A stretch of DNA of 33,810 bases, from positions 1 to 33,810 of the forward strand of contig JAHBYC010000031.1 in the NCBI GenBank assembly GCA_019636175.1, in the 5' to 3' direction. This DNA is from Caulobacter sp. (GTDB lineage: Bacteria; Pseudomonadota; Alphaproteobacteria; Caulobacterales; Caulobacteraceae). The translations under genes and the position numbers were made by a program. Position 1 is the first letter of the stretch. Each line of letters starts with the position of its first letter. Shown one piece after another: positions 26,567-33,810 of this stretch. The notes under the pieces were generated by a model. That model worked only from the letters and a program-made list of their open reading frames with translations, was not told the origin of the DNA and made no database searches.

Positions 26567-27249
26567 GCCAGGACGACCCAAGGGCGTTTGTCCTCGACCC
26601 CCTTCCCTGGACGGAATTTGAGCCCGGCGAGATGGCGGCGCGGGCCGAGGCCTTTCGCGAGGTGATGGCGGCGCGGCGCACGGTGCGAGACTTCTCCGAT
26701 CGTCCCGTCCCCCGGGCCTTGATCGAAACCTGCCTGCGGACCGCCGCCAGCGCGCCCAGCGGCGCCAATCTGCAGCCCTGGCATTTCGCCGTGGTTGGCG
26801 GCGCGGAGGTCAAGCAGCGCATCCGCGTCGCCGCCGAGGCGGAGGAAAAGGCCTTCTACGCCGGCAAGGCGGGCGAGGCCTGGCTCGAGGCCCTGGCGCC
26901 GCTGGGCACTGATCCGGACAAGCCCTTCCTGGAGATCGCGCCCTGGCTGATCGTCGTCTTCGCCCAGCGCCGGGCCGGCGCCCTGCCGGGAGAGGATCGC
27001 AAGGCCTACTACTTCAACGAATCGGTCGGCATCGCCACCGGCCTGTTGATCGCCTCGCTGCATCAGGCCGGCCTGGCCACCCTGACCCACACGCCGGCGC
27101 CGATGGGATTTCTCAACGAGATCTGCGACCGGCCGGCGACGGAAAAGCCCTATCTGATCGTGGTCGCGGGCTATCCCGCCAAGAACGCCGCGACACCGCG
27201 CTTCGCCCGGCATAGAAAGCCGCTCGACACCATCACCACCTGGCTGTGA
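26563..27249 (+). CDS. nitroreductase-fold flavoprotein, iodotyrosine deiodinase-like
   Basis: 228 residues, FMN-dependent. [14 protein letters not shown] holds the FMN-phosphate arginines (Arg38, Arg39), [14 protein letters not shown] the next FMN contact, and [19 protein letters not shown] the dimer/FMN helix. Ungapped alignment from memory to human iodotyrosine deiodinase places Glu95, Tyr99 and Lys120 on the substrate lid triad Glu157, Tyr161 and Lys182, with identical spacings of 4 and 21. LATLTHTP matches the deiodinase TVTTTP. The expected reaction is reductive dehalogenation of a halophenol such as halotyrosine; the physiological substrate is unknown. It overlaps the GST stop (ATGA), with AGGA as SD. 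Confidence 0.85.
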   Translation: MSQDDPRAFVLDPLPWTEFEPGEMAARAEAFREVMAARRTVRDFSDRPVPRALIETCLRTAASAPSGANLQPWHFAVVGGAEVKQRIRVAAEAEEKAFYAGKAGEAWLEALAPLGTDPDKPFLEIAPWLIVVFAQRRAGALPGEDRKAYYFNESVGIATGLLIASLHQAGLATLTHTPAPMGFLNEICDRPATEKPYLIVVAGYPAKNAATPRFARHRKPLDTITTWL

Positions 27250-27257
27250 CATCCCCC

Positions 27258-28271
27258 ATGACTTTCAAGCGCCTCATCCCCTCCCTCTGCGCCCTCGCCG
27301 TCGGCGGGCTGGTGGTCACCCAGGCGATGGCCTGGGGCAACACCGGCCACCGCCTGATCGGCATGCTGGCGGTCGAGTCCCTGCCGGCGGAGCTGCCGGC
27401 CTTCCTGCAAGGCAAGGAGGCGGTCCGCGCCATCGGCGAGCTGGCCCGGGAACCGGACCGATGGAAGGGAGCCGGCAAGATCCATGACACTGATCGCGAC
27501 CCGGCTCATTTCCTCGATCTGGGCGACGACGGCCGCATTCTGGGCGGACCGCTGCTGACCGATCTGCAGCCGACCCGCGCCGACTACGAGAAGGCGCTGC
27601 AGGCGGCCGGGACCAACAGCTGGCAGGCCGGATATCTGCAGTATTCAATCATCGACGGCTATCAGCAGCTGGTGAAGGACTTCGGCTACTGGCGGGTGAC
27701 CGCCGCCGCCGAGAAGCGGTCGGTCGGCCATCGCAAACGCTGGTACAAGGCTGACCGGCTGCGGCGCGAGCAACTGATCCTGCGGGACCTCGGCGAGTTC
27801 GCCCACTATGTCGGCGATGGCTCCCAGCCCCTGCACGCCACCGTCCACTACAATGGCTGGGGCGACTATCCCAATCCCAAGGGCTACACCACCGACCGGA
27901 TCCACGGCCCCTTCGAGGGCGCTTTCGTCGCGGGATCGGTGACCCAGACCGGCGCCAGGGAGGCGATGCGTCCGTTCGAGGACTGCGGCTGCCCGATCGA
28001 GAAGCGGGTGATCGGCTATCTGACCACCACCCAGACGCAGGTCGAGCCGCTCTATGCCCTGTGGAAGGACGGCGGCTTCAAAGACAAGGACCCGCGCGGC
28101 CAGGTCTTCGCCACTGTCCGGGTCGCGGCCGGCGCCAGCGAACTACGCGACCTGACCGTGCTGGCCTGGCGCGAGAGCGCGACGACGAAGGTCGGCTGGC
28201 CGGCGGTCAGCGTGGCCGATGTCGAGGCCGGCAAGGCCGATCCCTGGGAAGCCATGCTGGGCGCCGACTGA
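27258..28271 (+). CDS. secreted S1/P1-type nuclease
   Basis: 337 residues including a signal peptide ending AMA. The mature protein starts WGNTGHRLIG, which gives Trp1 and His6 as in P1 nuclease, where the N-terminal Trp itself binds zinc. Further ligands are expected in EPDRWK, DPAHFLDL and EFAHYVGDGSQPLHA. Three zinc ions would hydrolyse single-stranded nucleic acids, or nucleotides, in the periplasm. The start could also be GTG at 27246, overlapping the previous stop as GTGA; neither has a clear SD. The stop shares a base with the Nudix ATG. Confidence 0.9.
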   Translation: MTFKRLIPSLCALAVGGLVVTQAMAWGNTGHRLIGMLAVESLPAELPAFLQGKEAVRAIGELAREPDRWKGAGKIHDTDRDPAHFLDLGDDGRILGGPLLTDLQPTRADYEKALQAAGTNSWQAGYLQYSIIDGYQQLVKDFGYWRVTAAAEKRSVGHRKRWYKADRLRREQLILRDLGEFAHYVGDGSQPLHATVHYNGWGDYPNPKGYTTDRIHGPFEGAFVAGSVTQTGAREAMRPFEDCGCPIEKRVIGYLTTTQTQVEPLYALWKDGGFKDKDPRGQVFATVRVAAGASELRDLTVLAWRESATTKVGWPAVSVADVEAGKADPWEAMLGAD

Positions 28272-28717
28272 TGCTGGAGTTCGGCGTCCGTGATCCGGAG
28301 CTGGCCTATCGGTTCCGGCCCGCCGCCTTCGGCATCTGCGAGAGGGACGGCCTGATCGCCCTGGTGCTGGTCGAGCGGACCGGCGGACGGTCCTACCACG
28401 ATCTTCCCGGCGGCGCGGTCGACGGGGAGGAAACCGAGCATCAGGCGGTGGTCCGCGAGTTCGGCGAGGAGACCGGACTGGTGATCGAGCCCAGGGAGCT
28501 GGTGCTGCGCGCCAGCCAGCTGTTCCTCAAGAGTGACGGCGAGCCGGTCGAGAACGAGGGCGGCGTCTATCAGGTGCGGCTCGCCGGCGAGGACGCGGCC
28601 CTGAAGATCGAGGACGATCACACCCTGGTCTGGGTCGAGCCGACGGCGGCCGTCGTCACTCTGCGCCACGAAAGCCATGCCTGGGCGGTGGCGAAATGGT
28701 TGCGGGCGCGCCGTTAG
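28271..28717 (+). CDS. Nudix hydrolase
   Basis: 148 residues. The Nudix box runs GAVDGEETEHQAVV then REFGEETGL, fitting G-x5-E-x7-R-E-U-x-E-E-x-G-U exactly, so it hydrolyses a nucleoside diphosphate linked to another group with Mg2+. The N-terminal YRFRPAAFGICERDGLIALV is the first barrel strand set. Placement right after a nuclease suggests nucleotide clean-up, though one is periplasmic and the other cytosolic. The substrate is not predictable. Confidence 0.92.
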   Translation: MLEFGVRDPELAYRFRPAAFGICERDGLIALVLVERTGGRSYHDLPGGAVDGEETEHQAVVREFGEETGLVIEPRELVLRASQLFLKSDGEPVENEGGVYQVRLAGEDAALKIEDDHTLVWVEPTAAVVTLRHESHAWAVAKWLRARR

Positions 28718-28736
28718 TCCGACAATCATCCCGGCC

Positions 28737-29213
28737 ATGAGCACCGATCGGACTATCTACGGATCGCGCGGCAAGCTGGCCCTGATTCTGGTGATCGGCC
28801 TGATCTTCGTCGCCATCGGCGTTCTTCTCGTGTCCCGGCCAGACCAGACCGCGTCCGACCTGTTGATCGCCTGGGGCGCCGTGGGGTTCTTCGGGCTGTG
28901 TGTTCTGGTCGCGGGCTACCAACTGGTTCGGCCCAGCCGGCTTGACCTTACCGCGAGCGGCTTCACCTACACCGGCCTCTTCGGCAAGAGCTTCACGGTG
29001 GCGTGGTCTGATGTGGAAACCTTCCATGTCTGGCAAAATCCTGCCGCCGCCCATCGCCTGGTGGCCTGGCGCTATTTCGAGGGCCGGGCTCCTCGCGGCG
29101 CCGCCATAGGTCAGGCCCTCGGAGCGGAGGGCGCCATTCCCGGAGCCTGGACCCTGTCGACCGACAGGCTGGCGGCCCTGATGCAGTCCCACCTGGAGGC
29201 GTCCCGCAAATGA
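28737..29213 (+). CDS. small membrane protein with PH-like domain (STM3941-like)
   Basis: 158 residues with two membrane helices near residues 13-33 and 42-64. A cytosolic beta-rich part follows (LDLTASGFTYTGLFG, AWSDVETFHVWQ) that resembles bacterial PH-like/STM3941 proteins. Function unknown. The ATG at 28737 lies 19 nt after the Nudix stop; SD weak. The stop overlaps the methyltransferase ATG as ATGA. Confidence 0.75.
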   Translation: MSTDRTIYGSRGKLALILVIGLIFVAIGVLLVSRPDQTASDLLIAWGAVGFFGLCVLVAGYQLVRPSRLDLTASGFTYTGLFGKSFTVAWSDVETFHVWQNPAAAHRLVAWRYFEGRAPRGAAIGQALGAEGAIPGAWTLSTDRLAALMQSHLEASRK

Positions 29214-29830
29214 CCAGCTTCTATGACCGCCACATCATGCCCCGCCTGATCGGTTGCGCCTGCGCGGCCAAGCCGATCGCCTATCAGCGGCGCAAGGTGG
29301 TGCCCCGCGCGGCGGGCAAGGTTCTGGAGTTGGGGATCGGCGGGGGGATGAACCTGGCCTACTATGACGCCTCTAAGGTGACCAGCGTCTCCGGGGTCGA
29401 TCCGTCCGACGAACTGCGGGCCCGGGCCGAGGCGGCGCCGCGTCCCGATGGCCTGAAGGTCGATATCCAGGCGGGGACGGCCGAGGCCTTGCCCTTCGAG
29501 GACCACAGCTTCGACTGCGTGGTCTGCACCTTCACCCTTTGCACCGTGCAGTCGCCGGCCGCCGCCCTGGCGGAGGCGCGGCGGGTGCTCAAGCCGGGCG
29601 GGCGGTTCCTGTTCTGCGAACATGGCCTGGCGCCCGACCCCGAGGTCGCCAAATGGCAGCGGCGCATCGAACCGGTGTGGAAGCGGCTGGCGGGGGGATG
29701 CCATCTGACCCGGCCCGTGGGCGCGACCCTGACCGCCGCCGGGCTCAATCTGGCCGACATCGAGACCATGTACCTGCCCAGCACGCCGCGCCTTCTGGGC
29801 TGGAACGAATGGGGCGAGGCGAGAGCCTGA
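29210..29830 (+). CDS. class I SAM-dependent methyltransferase
   Basis: 206 residues. Motif I is KVLELGIGGGMNLAYYD, the acidic end of strand 2 is SGVDPSDE, motif II-like is FDCVVCTFTLCTV, and LKPGGRFLFCEHG is motif III. The pattern and size recall UbiE/METTL7-like enzymes, whose targets range from quinones to thiols. The second half (CHLTRPVGATLTAAG) is also typical. It is the last gene of the GST-to-methyltransferase run, coupled to the membrane protein gene; a 91-bp gap with a candidate promoter follows. Confidence 0.9.
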   Translation: MTSFYDRHIMPRLIGCACAAKPIAYQRRKVVPRAAGKVLELGIGGGMNLAYYDASKVTSVSGVDPSDELRARAEAAPRPDGLKVDIQAGTAEALPFEDHSFDCVVCTFTLCTVQSPAAALAEARRVLKPGGRFLFCEHGLAPDPEVAKWQRRIEPVWKRLAGGCHLTRPVGATLTAAGLNLADIETMYLPSTPRLLGWNEWGEARA

Positions 29831-29856
29831 TCCGGGCCGATCCGGGTCCGTCCCGG

Positions 29857-29885
29857 TTGACGCTACCGGCCCAGACCGTCAAATG
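29857..29885 (+). promoter_or_regulatory. candidate promoter for the crtE-ABC-crtZ unit
   Basis: TTGACGC (29857-29863) is an exact fit to the Caulobacter housekeeping -35. GTCAAATG lies 14 nt further on as a poor -10. The distance to the crtE ATG (36 nt) is suitable. Confidence 0.4.
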
Positions 29886-29921
29886 AGCGGGGCCCGCTTC
29901 GGGGGCGGTTCGGGGTAGCGC

Positions 29922-30821
29922 ATGGACGATGCGGCCTTCCTTCAGTCGGTGGAACAGACCAGAGCCGCGGTCGAGCGCCGACTCGCGCAGCTTGTTCCAG
30001 CGGAGTGCCAGGGGCCGGAGGGCCTGACCGGCGCGGTTCGCTACGCCCTGCTGGCCCCCGGAAAGCGCTTCCGGCCGATCCTGACCCTGCTGACGGCGCG
30101 GGATTTCGGCGCGGTCGACGGGGCGGCGCTGGATGTCGCCTGCGCCTGCGAGATGGTGCATGCCGCCTCGCTGATCCTCGATGACCTGCCGTCGATGGAC
30201 GACGCCGGCCTGCGCCGAGGCCGGGCGACCACCCACAGGGCTTTCGACGAGGCGACCGCCATTCTCGCCGCCGTCGGTCTGTTGAACCGCGCTTTCGGCG
30301 TGATCGCCGAGGACAGCGGCCTGTCCACCGACCTGCGAAACCGGCTGTCGGCCCGGCTGTCGGAGGCGGTTGGCTTTCGCGGCCTGACCGCCGGCCAGGC
30401 GCGGGACCTGGGACGGCGGGGCGGCGCCCTGAGCAACGACGAGATCGACCTGCTCAATCACCAGAAGACTGGCGTCCTGCTGGTTGCCGCCGCCCAGGCG
30501 GGCGCGCTGGTGGCCGGGGTGGAGGATGCGCGGCTGACGGCCATCGGCGAATTCGCCCGGCGCATCGGCCTGGCCTTCCAGATCCGCGATGATCTGATCG
30601 ACGCGGAGGCCCTGGCCGGCGCCGGCGCGCCGGAAGGCAAGGACCTGGGCAAGGACGCGGGCATGCCGACGCTGATTACAAGCCTGGGCATCGAGGGCGC
30701 GCGACGCACGATGGAAGGCTATCTTGCCGCGGCCGAGGCCGCGTTGGCCGAGGCCGGGGGCGGAGAGAGCGCCTGGCGGTTCGCCCATGGTCTGTTCCGG
30801 GACCGGAAGGTCGCCGCGTGA
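29922..30821 (+). CDS. crtE: geranylgeranyl diphosphate synthase-type polyprenyl synthetase
   Basis: 299 residues. It condenses IPP with allylic diphosphates. The first Asp-rich motif is DDLPSMDD (87-94) and the second is FQIRDDLID with Asp223, Asp224 and Asp227; GKRFRP near residue 48 binds IPP. Ala82, five residues before the first Asp, is small, as in Pantoea CrtE; farnesyl synthases carry Tyr there. This favours the C20 product GGPP, the carotenoid precursor. The stop overlaps the GTG of the ABC ATPase gene, and crtZ follows at the end of the unit. An ispA (C15) role is the alternative. Confidence 0.85.
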   Translation: MDDAAFLQSVEQTRAAVERRLAQLVPAECQGPEGLTGAVRYALLAPGKRFRPILTLLTARDFGAVDGAALDVACACEMVHAASLILDDLPSMDDAGLRRGRATTHRAFDEATAILAAVGLLNRAFGVIAEDSGLSTDLRNRLSARLSEAVGFRGLTAGQARDLGRRGGALSNDEIDLLNHQKTGVLLVAAAQAGALVAGVEDARLTAIGEFARRIGLAFQIRDDLIDAEALAGAGAPEGKDLGKDAGMPTLITSLGIEGARRTMEGYLAAAEAALAEAGGGESAWRFAHGLFRDRKVAA

Positions 30822-31762
30822 TCGACAACCGGCCGATCCTCAACGTCTGGAACGCCGAGCATTCCTATGGCTCGCGCAAGGTTCTGCGCGGCATCGACCT
30901 GGCCCTGAAGCCCGGTGAAATCTACGCCCTGCTGGGCCCGAACGGCGCCGGCAAGACCACCTTGATCCACGCCATCTGCGGGCGGCTGAAACTGACCGGC
31001 GGCGAGGTGGCCCTGGACGGCAAGGATCCCTGCACCACGCCGATCTGCCGCGCCGCGCTGGGGCTGGTGCCGCAGGACATCGCCCTCTATCGCCATATGA
31101 CGGTGCGGGAGAACCTGGAGACTTTCGGCCGGCTGGCCGGGGTCAAGGGTCAGGCCTTGAAGGACGCGGTCAACCGCGCCAGCCGGCTGACCCGGGTGGT
31201 CGAGCGGGAGCATGTTCCGATCCGCCACCTGTCCGGCGGCTATCAGCGGCGGGTGAACATCGCCTGCGCCATCCTGCATGAACCCCGCCTGCTGATCCTC
31301 GACGAGCCGACCGTGGGGGTGGACAGCGATGCGCGCGAAGCCCTCGACGGGGTGATCCGCGACCTGCGCGACACCGGCGTGTCGGTCCTGATCGTGACCC
31401 ATGACCTCGACCAGGCCGGCGCCCTGGCCGATCGCGTCGGCTTCATGCGCGAGGGGCGCAAGGTGATGGAAGGCGATCCGCGCTTTCTGATCACCCAGGC
31501 CTTCGGCGATGAAATGGAAATCCTGGTGCAGCTGGGCGAGGACCCGGACAGCGGCGACGAGATCGTCCTGTCGGGCGCGGGGCTGGAGCGGCGCGGCAAG
31601 ACCAATCTCTGGTCCATGCTGGACGCCGGCGGCTATGGCGCCGCCGCCAGGCTCGACACCGCCCTTCGCAAGGCGGGCCTGAACCCGCGCGAGATCCGCG
31701 TGCGGCAACCCTCGCTGCAGAACCTCTTCACCCTCGTCGCTGACTGGCACCCCACCGCATGA
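30818..31762 (+). CDS. ABC transporter ATP-binding protein (ABC-2 / drug exporter type)
   Basis: 314 residues. Walker A GPNGAGKTTL (40-49), Q-loop LVPQDIALYRHM, signature LSGGYQRR (138-145), Walker B LLILDEP (158-164) and H-loop VTHD are all intact. It has the C-terminal extension of the CcmA/NatA-like group. The GTG start overlaps the crtE stop (GTGA), and its own stop overlaps the permease ATG (ATGA). With the permease it should form an exporter; the substrate is unknown, but the flanking genes point to an isoprenoid or a membrane process. Confidence 0.93.
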   Translation: MIDNRPILNVWNAEHSYGSRKVLRGIDLALKPGEIYALLGPNGAGKTTLIHAICGRLKLTGGEVALDGKDPCTTPICRAALGLVPQDIALYRHMTVRENLETFGRLAGVKGQALKDAVNRASRLTRVVEREHVPIRHLSGGYQRRVNIACAILHEPRLLILDEPTVGVDSDAREALDGVIRDLRDTGVSVLIVTHDLDQAGALADRVGFMREGRKVMEGDPRFLITQAFGDEMEILVQLGEDPDSGDEIVLSGAGLERRGKTNLWSMLDAGGYGAAARLDTALRKAGLNPREIRVRQPSLQNLFTLVADWHPTA

Positions 31763-32970
31763 TGCTGGCCATGTTCAGGGTGATGTTCCTGGCGATGCTG
31801 CGCGACCGCGGCGCGCTGGCCATGACTTTTCTGTTGCCGCCCCTGGTGTTTGTCATCTTCGCCACCGTGTTCGCGGGGGCCTCGGGCGAGGACATCCGCC
31901 TGCGCCTGGCCATCGCCGACCAGGCCCAGACCCCCGCCTCCCATCGGCTGGTCGAGGCGCTGCTGGCCGACAACCAGCTGCGCGCCAGCCGGGCGGAGCC
32001 GGCCAGCGACCGCACGGTCCGGCGACAGGTTCGCGCCGGCAAGGCCGACGCCGGCCTCGTCATCCTGACCGATCCCGGCACCCGGGGAACGCCCTTCCTG
32101 ATCGTCACCGACCCGACCCGGGCAATGGCCTCGCCGATCACCCAGGGACGCATCCAGGCGGCGATGAACGAGCATCTTCCCGATGTCATGCTGGCCAAGA
32201 CCCTGGAGATCACCGGGCCGGTCCTGGCGCCCCTCTCGTCCGAGCAACAGGCGCGATCCCGGGCGATTGTGAAGTCGGTTCGCGAGGCCGCCGAGGCCGG
32301 CAGGCCCGCGCCGCAGCCGGCGCGGATGTTCACCGTCGAGCAGATTTCCGGGGCCAAGAAGGGGCGGGGCACCATCGTCTACTACGCCGGGGCGGTGACC
32401 ATCCTGTTCGCGCTGTTCTCGGCCATGCATGCGGCCATGACCCTGATCGAGGAGCGGCAGGCGGGAGTCTCCGATCGTCTGCTGGCGGGCGCCGCCGGCA
32501 TGACGCCGGTGGTCAACGGCAAGTTTCTGTTCCTGGTGCTGCAGGGCGTGCTGCAGGCCGGCGCCATCTTCCTGGTCGCCCAGGTCGTCTATGACATTCC
32601 GGTCCGAGCCAACCTTGTCCCCTGGCTTGTGACCAGCGTCGCGGCGGCGGCCTGCGCCGGCGGCCTGGCCCTGGGGGTGGTGTCGCTGTCGCGCACCCGC
32701 GATCAGGCGCAGATGGTCTCCACCTTCCTGATCCTGGTGCTGGCGGCCGTCGGCGGCAGCATGGTGCCGCGCTTCTTGATGCCGCCCTGGCTGCAGACGC
32801 TTGGCTGGTTCACACCCCACGCCTGGGCCATCGACGCCTATCACGCGCTGCTTTGGCGCGACGCCGACTGGACAACGTTGTATCCTGCCTGGATCGTGCT
32901 GCTGGGTGTCGGGATCGCCGGCCTGATGGCGGCGCACATCACAACCCGCCTCGTCAGGCGTCAGGCATGA
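31759..32970 (+). CDS. ABC-2 type transporter permease
   Basis: 403 residues. One membrane helix near residues 20-40 (MTFLLPPLVFVIFATVFAG), then a large extracytoplasmic domain (about 45-205), then about five helices (GAVTILFALFSAMHA, FLVLQGVLQAGAIFLVAQVV, and others) ending near 395. This is the NatB/YhgE-like topology with IEERQAGVSDRLL between helices. It pairs with the preceding ATPase; two half-permeases would form the pore. The start overlaps the ATPase stop; the stop overlaps the crtZ ATG. Confidence 0.93.
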   Translation: MMLAMFRVMFLAMLRDRGALAMTFLLPPLVFVIFATVFAGASGEDIRLRLAIADQAQTPASHRLVEALLADNQLRASRAEPASDRTVRRQVRAGKADAGLVILTDPGTRGTPFLIVTDPTRAMASPITQGRIQAAMNEHLPDVMLAKTLEITGPVLAPLSSEQQARSRAIVKSVREAAEAGRPAPQPARMFTVEQISGAKKGRGTIVYYAGAVTILFALFSAMHAAMTLIEERQAGVSDRLLAGAAGMTPVVNGKFLFLVLQGVLQAGAIFLVAQVVYDIPVRANLVPWLVTSVAAAACAGGLALGVVSLSRTRDQAQMVSTFLILVLAAVGGSMVPRFLMPPWLQTLGWFTPHAWAIDAYHALLWRDADWTTLYPAWIVLLGVGIAGLMAAHITTRLVRRQA

Positions 32971-33443
32971 TCCAGCTTCTGGTTTCCATCGCGCTCTACC
33001 TGGGTTCCGTCGTCTTCATGGAAGGTTTCGCCTGGGTGATGCATCGCTATGTCATGCACGGCTGGGGCTGGGTGTGGCATCGCTCGCACCATGAGCCGCG
33101 CACCGGCCCGTTCGAGCTGAACGACCTGTTCGCCGTGGTCTTCGCCGCCCCGGCCATTGTGGCCATCTACCTAGGCGTCCATGGAACGCCGTGGCTGCTG
33201 CCGGTCGGGCTGGGCATCACCACCTACGGGGCCATCTATTTCCTGTTCCACGATGGCCTGGTCCACAAGCGGTTCGCCATGCCCCGGCCCAGAAGCGCCT
33301 ACTGGAAGCGGCTCATTCAGGCGCACCGGTTTCACCATGCGGTGCACACCAAGGACGGCGCGGTGTCGTTCGGCTTTCTGATGGCCCCCGACGTCCGCAA
33401 GCTGAAGGCGGAACTGGCCCGGCGCGGCGTCGAGGCTGAGTAG
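32967..33443 (+). CDS. crtZ: beta-carotene 3-hydroxylase
   Basis: 158 residues, integral membrane di-iron enzyme of the fatty-acid-hydroxylase superfamily that hydroxylates beta-ionone rings, giving zeaxanthin. The His boxes are HRYVMH (26-31), HRSHH (38-42), FHDGLVH (His95, His100) and HRFHHAVH (120-127). Four hydrophobic stretches are present. The ATG at 32967 overlaps the permease stop (ATGA). No crtB, crtI, crtY or crtW is in the window, so the rest of the pathway is elsewhere. Confidence 0.94.
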   Translation: MIQLLVSIALYLGSVVFMEGFAWVMHRYVMHGWGWVWHRSHHEPRTGPFELNDLFAVVFAAPAIVAIYLGVHGTPWLLPVGLGITTYGAIYFLFHDGLVHKRFAMPRPRSAYWKRLIQAHRFHHAVHTKDGAVSFGFLMAPDVRKLKAELARRGVEAE

Positions 33444-33488
33444 GGCCCCGCCGGCCGGCGCGCCGCCCGCCGGTCCTCACGACAAGGC

Positions 33489-33517
33489 TTGACCGGCCGC
33501 CCGCGACGCCCCATTCC
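33489..33517 (+). promoter_or_regulatory. candidate rnpB promoter
   Basis: TTGACC (33489-33494) stands at the right distance for transcription to begin near 33525, where the RNase P RNA homology starts. The -10 (CATTCC) is poor. The GC-rich inverted sequence GCCGGCCGGCGCGCC just upstream (about 33451-33470) follows crtZ. Confidence 0.4.
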
Positions 33518-33525
33518 TCCGCGCG

Positions 33526-33810
33526 GATCAGATGGCCGGGCGGTCGCGGCGCGCAAGCGTCGAGGAAAGTCCGGGCTCCACGGTGACAAGGCGGCGGGTA
33601 ACGCCCGCCGGGGGCGACCCCAGGGATAGCGCCACAGAAAGCAAACCGCCCTCACTCCGGTGAGGGTAAGGGTGAAAGGGTGGGGTAAGAGCCCACCGCG
33701 GGCCTGGTAACAGGTCCGGCATGGCAAGCCCCGCCTGGAGCAAGACCGAATAGGGGCGCCGGGCCCGATAAGTCCGTCTTCGGACGGATACTTCCGGCAG
33801 GACCGTCTCC
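33526..33810 (+). ncRNA. rnpB: RNase P RNA, type A, 3' part cut by the window end
   Basis: The conserved core elements are in order: GAGGAAAGTCCGGGCTCC (33562-33579), GCCACAGAAAGCAAACCGCC (33631-33650), GGTAAGGGTGAAAGGGTGG, GTAAGAGCCCACCGC, GGTAACAGG, GGCATGGCAAGCCCC and AGCAAGACCGAATAGGGG. It is the ribozyme that matures tRNA 5' ends. The 5' end is approximate. The final section with ACAGAACCCGGCTTA and the P1 partner strand is beyond the window. Confidence 0.95.

Noticed and set aside
29922-30821. Farnesyl diphosphate synthase (IspA)
   Set aside because: The residue five before the first Asp motif is Ala, not Tyr/Phe, and crtZ is in the same unit; kept only as an alternative.

Overview
The window is a GC-rich (roughly two-thirds G+C), gene-dense chromosomal segment of an alphaproteobacterium, most likely a member of the Caulobacterales (Caulobacter, Phenylobacterium or Brevundimonas type). 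This assignment is inference. It rests on the gene content, on GANTC (CcrM-type) sites in some upstream regions, on promoter-like sequences resembling the Caulobacter housekeeping form (TTGACGS, then 10-14 nt, then GCTANAWC), and on several families of long intergenic palindromes. I see no phage, transposase, integron or CRISPR array.

Layout. 1-5830: leader and gene for pyruvate phosphate dikinase, a small P-loop kinase-like protein, a three-unit tandem array of long palindromes with an exact 174-bp period, and a cytoplasmic-looking sulfatase. 5831-7496: a composite of nested palindromes, a Ste24-type M48 membrane protease, and another palindromic repeat. 7497-10272: the elongation factor P module, with epmB and epmA on the minus strand divergent from efp on the plus strand. 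10280-18800: an amidase, an HSD10-like short-chain dehydrogenase, a TTG-started protein with two LuxR-type HTH domains joined to a degenerate alpha/beta-hydrolase, a quinone-oxidoreductase-like MDR enzyme, a saccharopine-dehydrogenase-like reductase, and a DUF2256 protein coupled to an iron-sulfur bacterial cryptochrome/photolyase. 18879-20854: tRNA-Lys(CUU), an orphan Hpt domain protein, and a chorismate mutase behind a LysR regulator.

21031-25245 is an assimilatory sulfur operon: cobA-type siroheme methyltransferase, DUF2849, sulfite reductase hemoprotein, DUF934 and APS-type reductase. All junctions overlap or nearly touch. CobA supports siroheme synthesis for CysI, and CysH makes the sulfite that CysI reduces. 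The 3' end of cobA is formed by a palindromic repeat read in frame, which also supplies the ribosome-binding site of the next gene.

25284-33443: a secreted 3D-domain protein, then a long plus-strand run in which most genes overlap. It comprises a GST, an iodotyrosine-deiodinase-like flavoprotein, an S1/P1 nuclease, a Nudix hydrolase, a small membrane protein and a methyltransferase, followed by a four-gene unit crtE - ABC ATPase - ABC permease - crtZ. That unit places a carotenoid precursor enzyme and a carotenoid hydroxylase on either side of an exporter-like ABC system. The window ends inside the RNase P RNA gene.

The observations I rate highest are the deiodinase-like protein with an intact Glu-Tyr-Lys lid triad, the crtE-ABC-crtZ unit, the regulator with a catalytically dead hydrolase domain, and the repeat that has become coding sequence in cobA. 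Nothing here amounts to an obviously new defence or mobile system.
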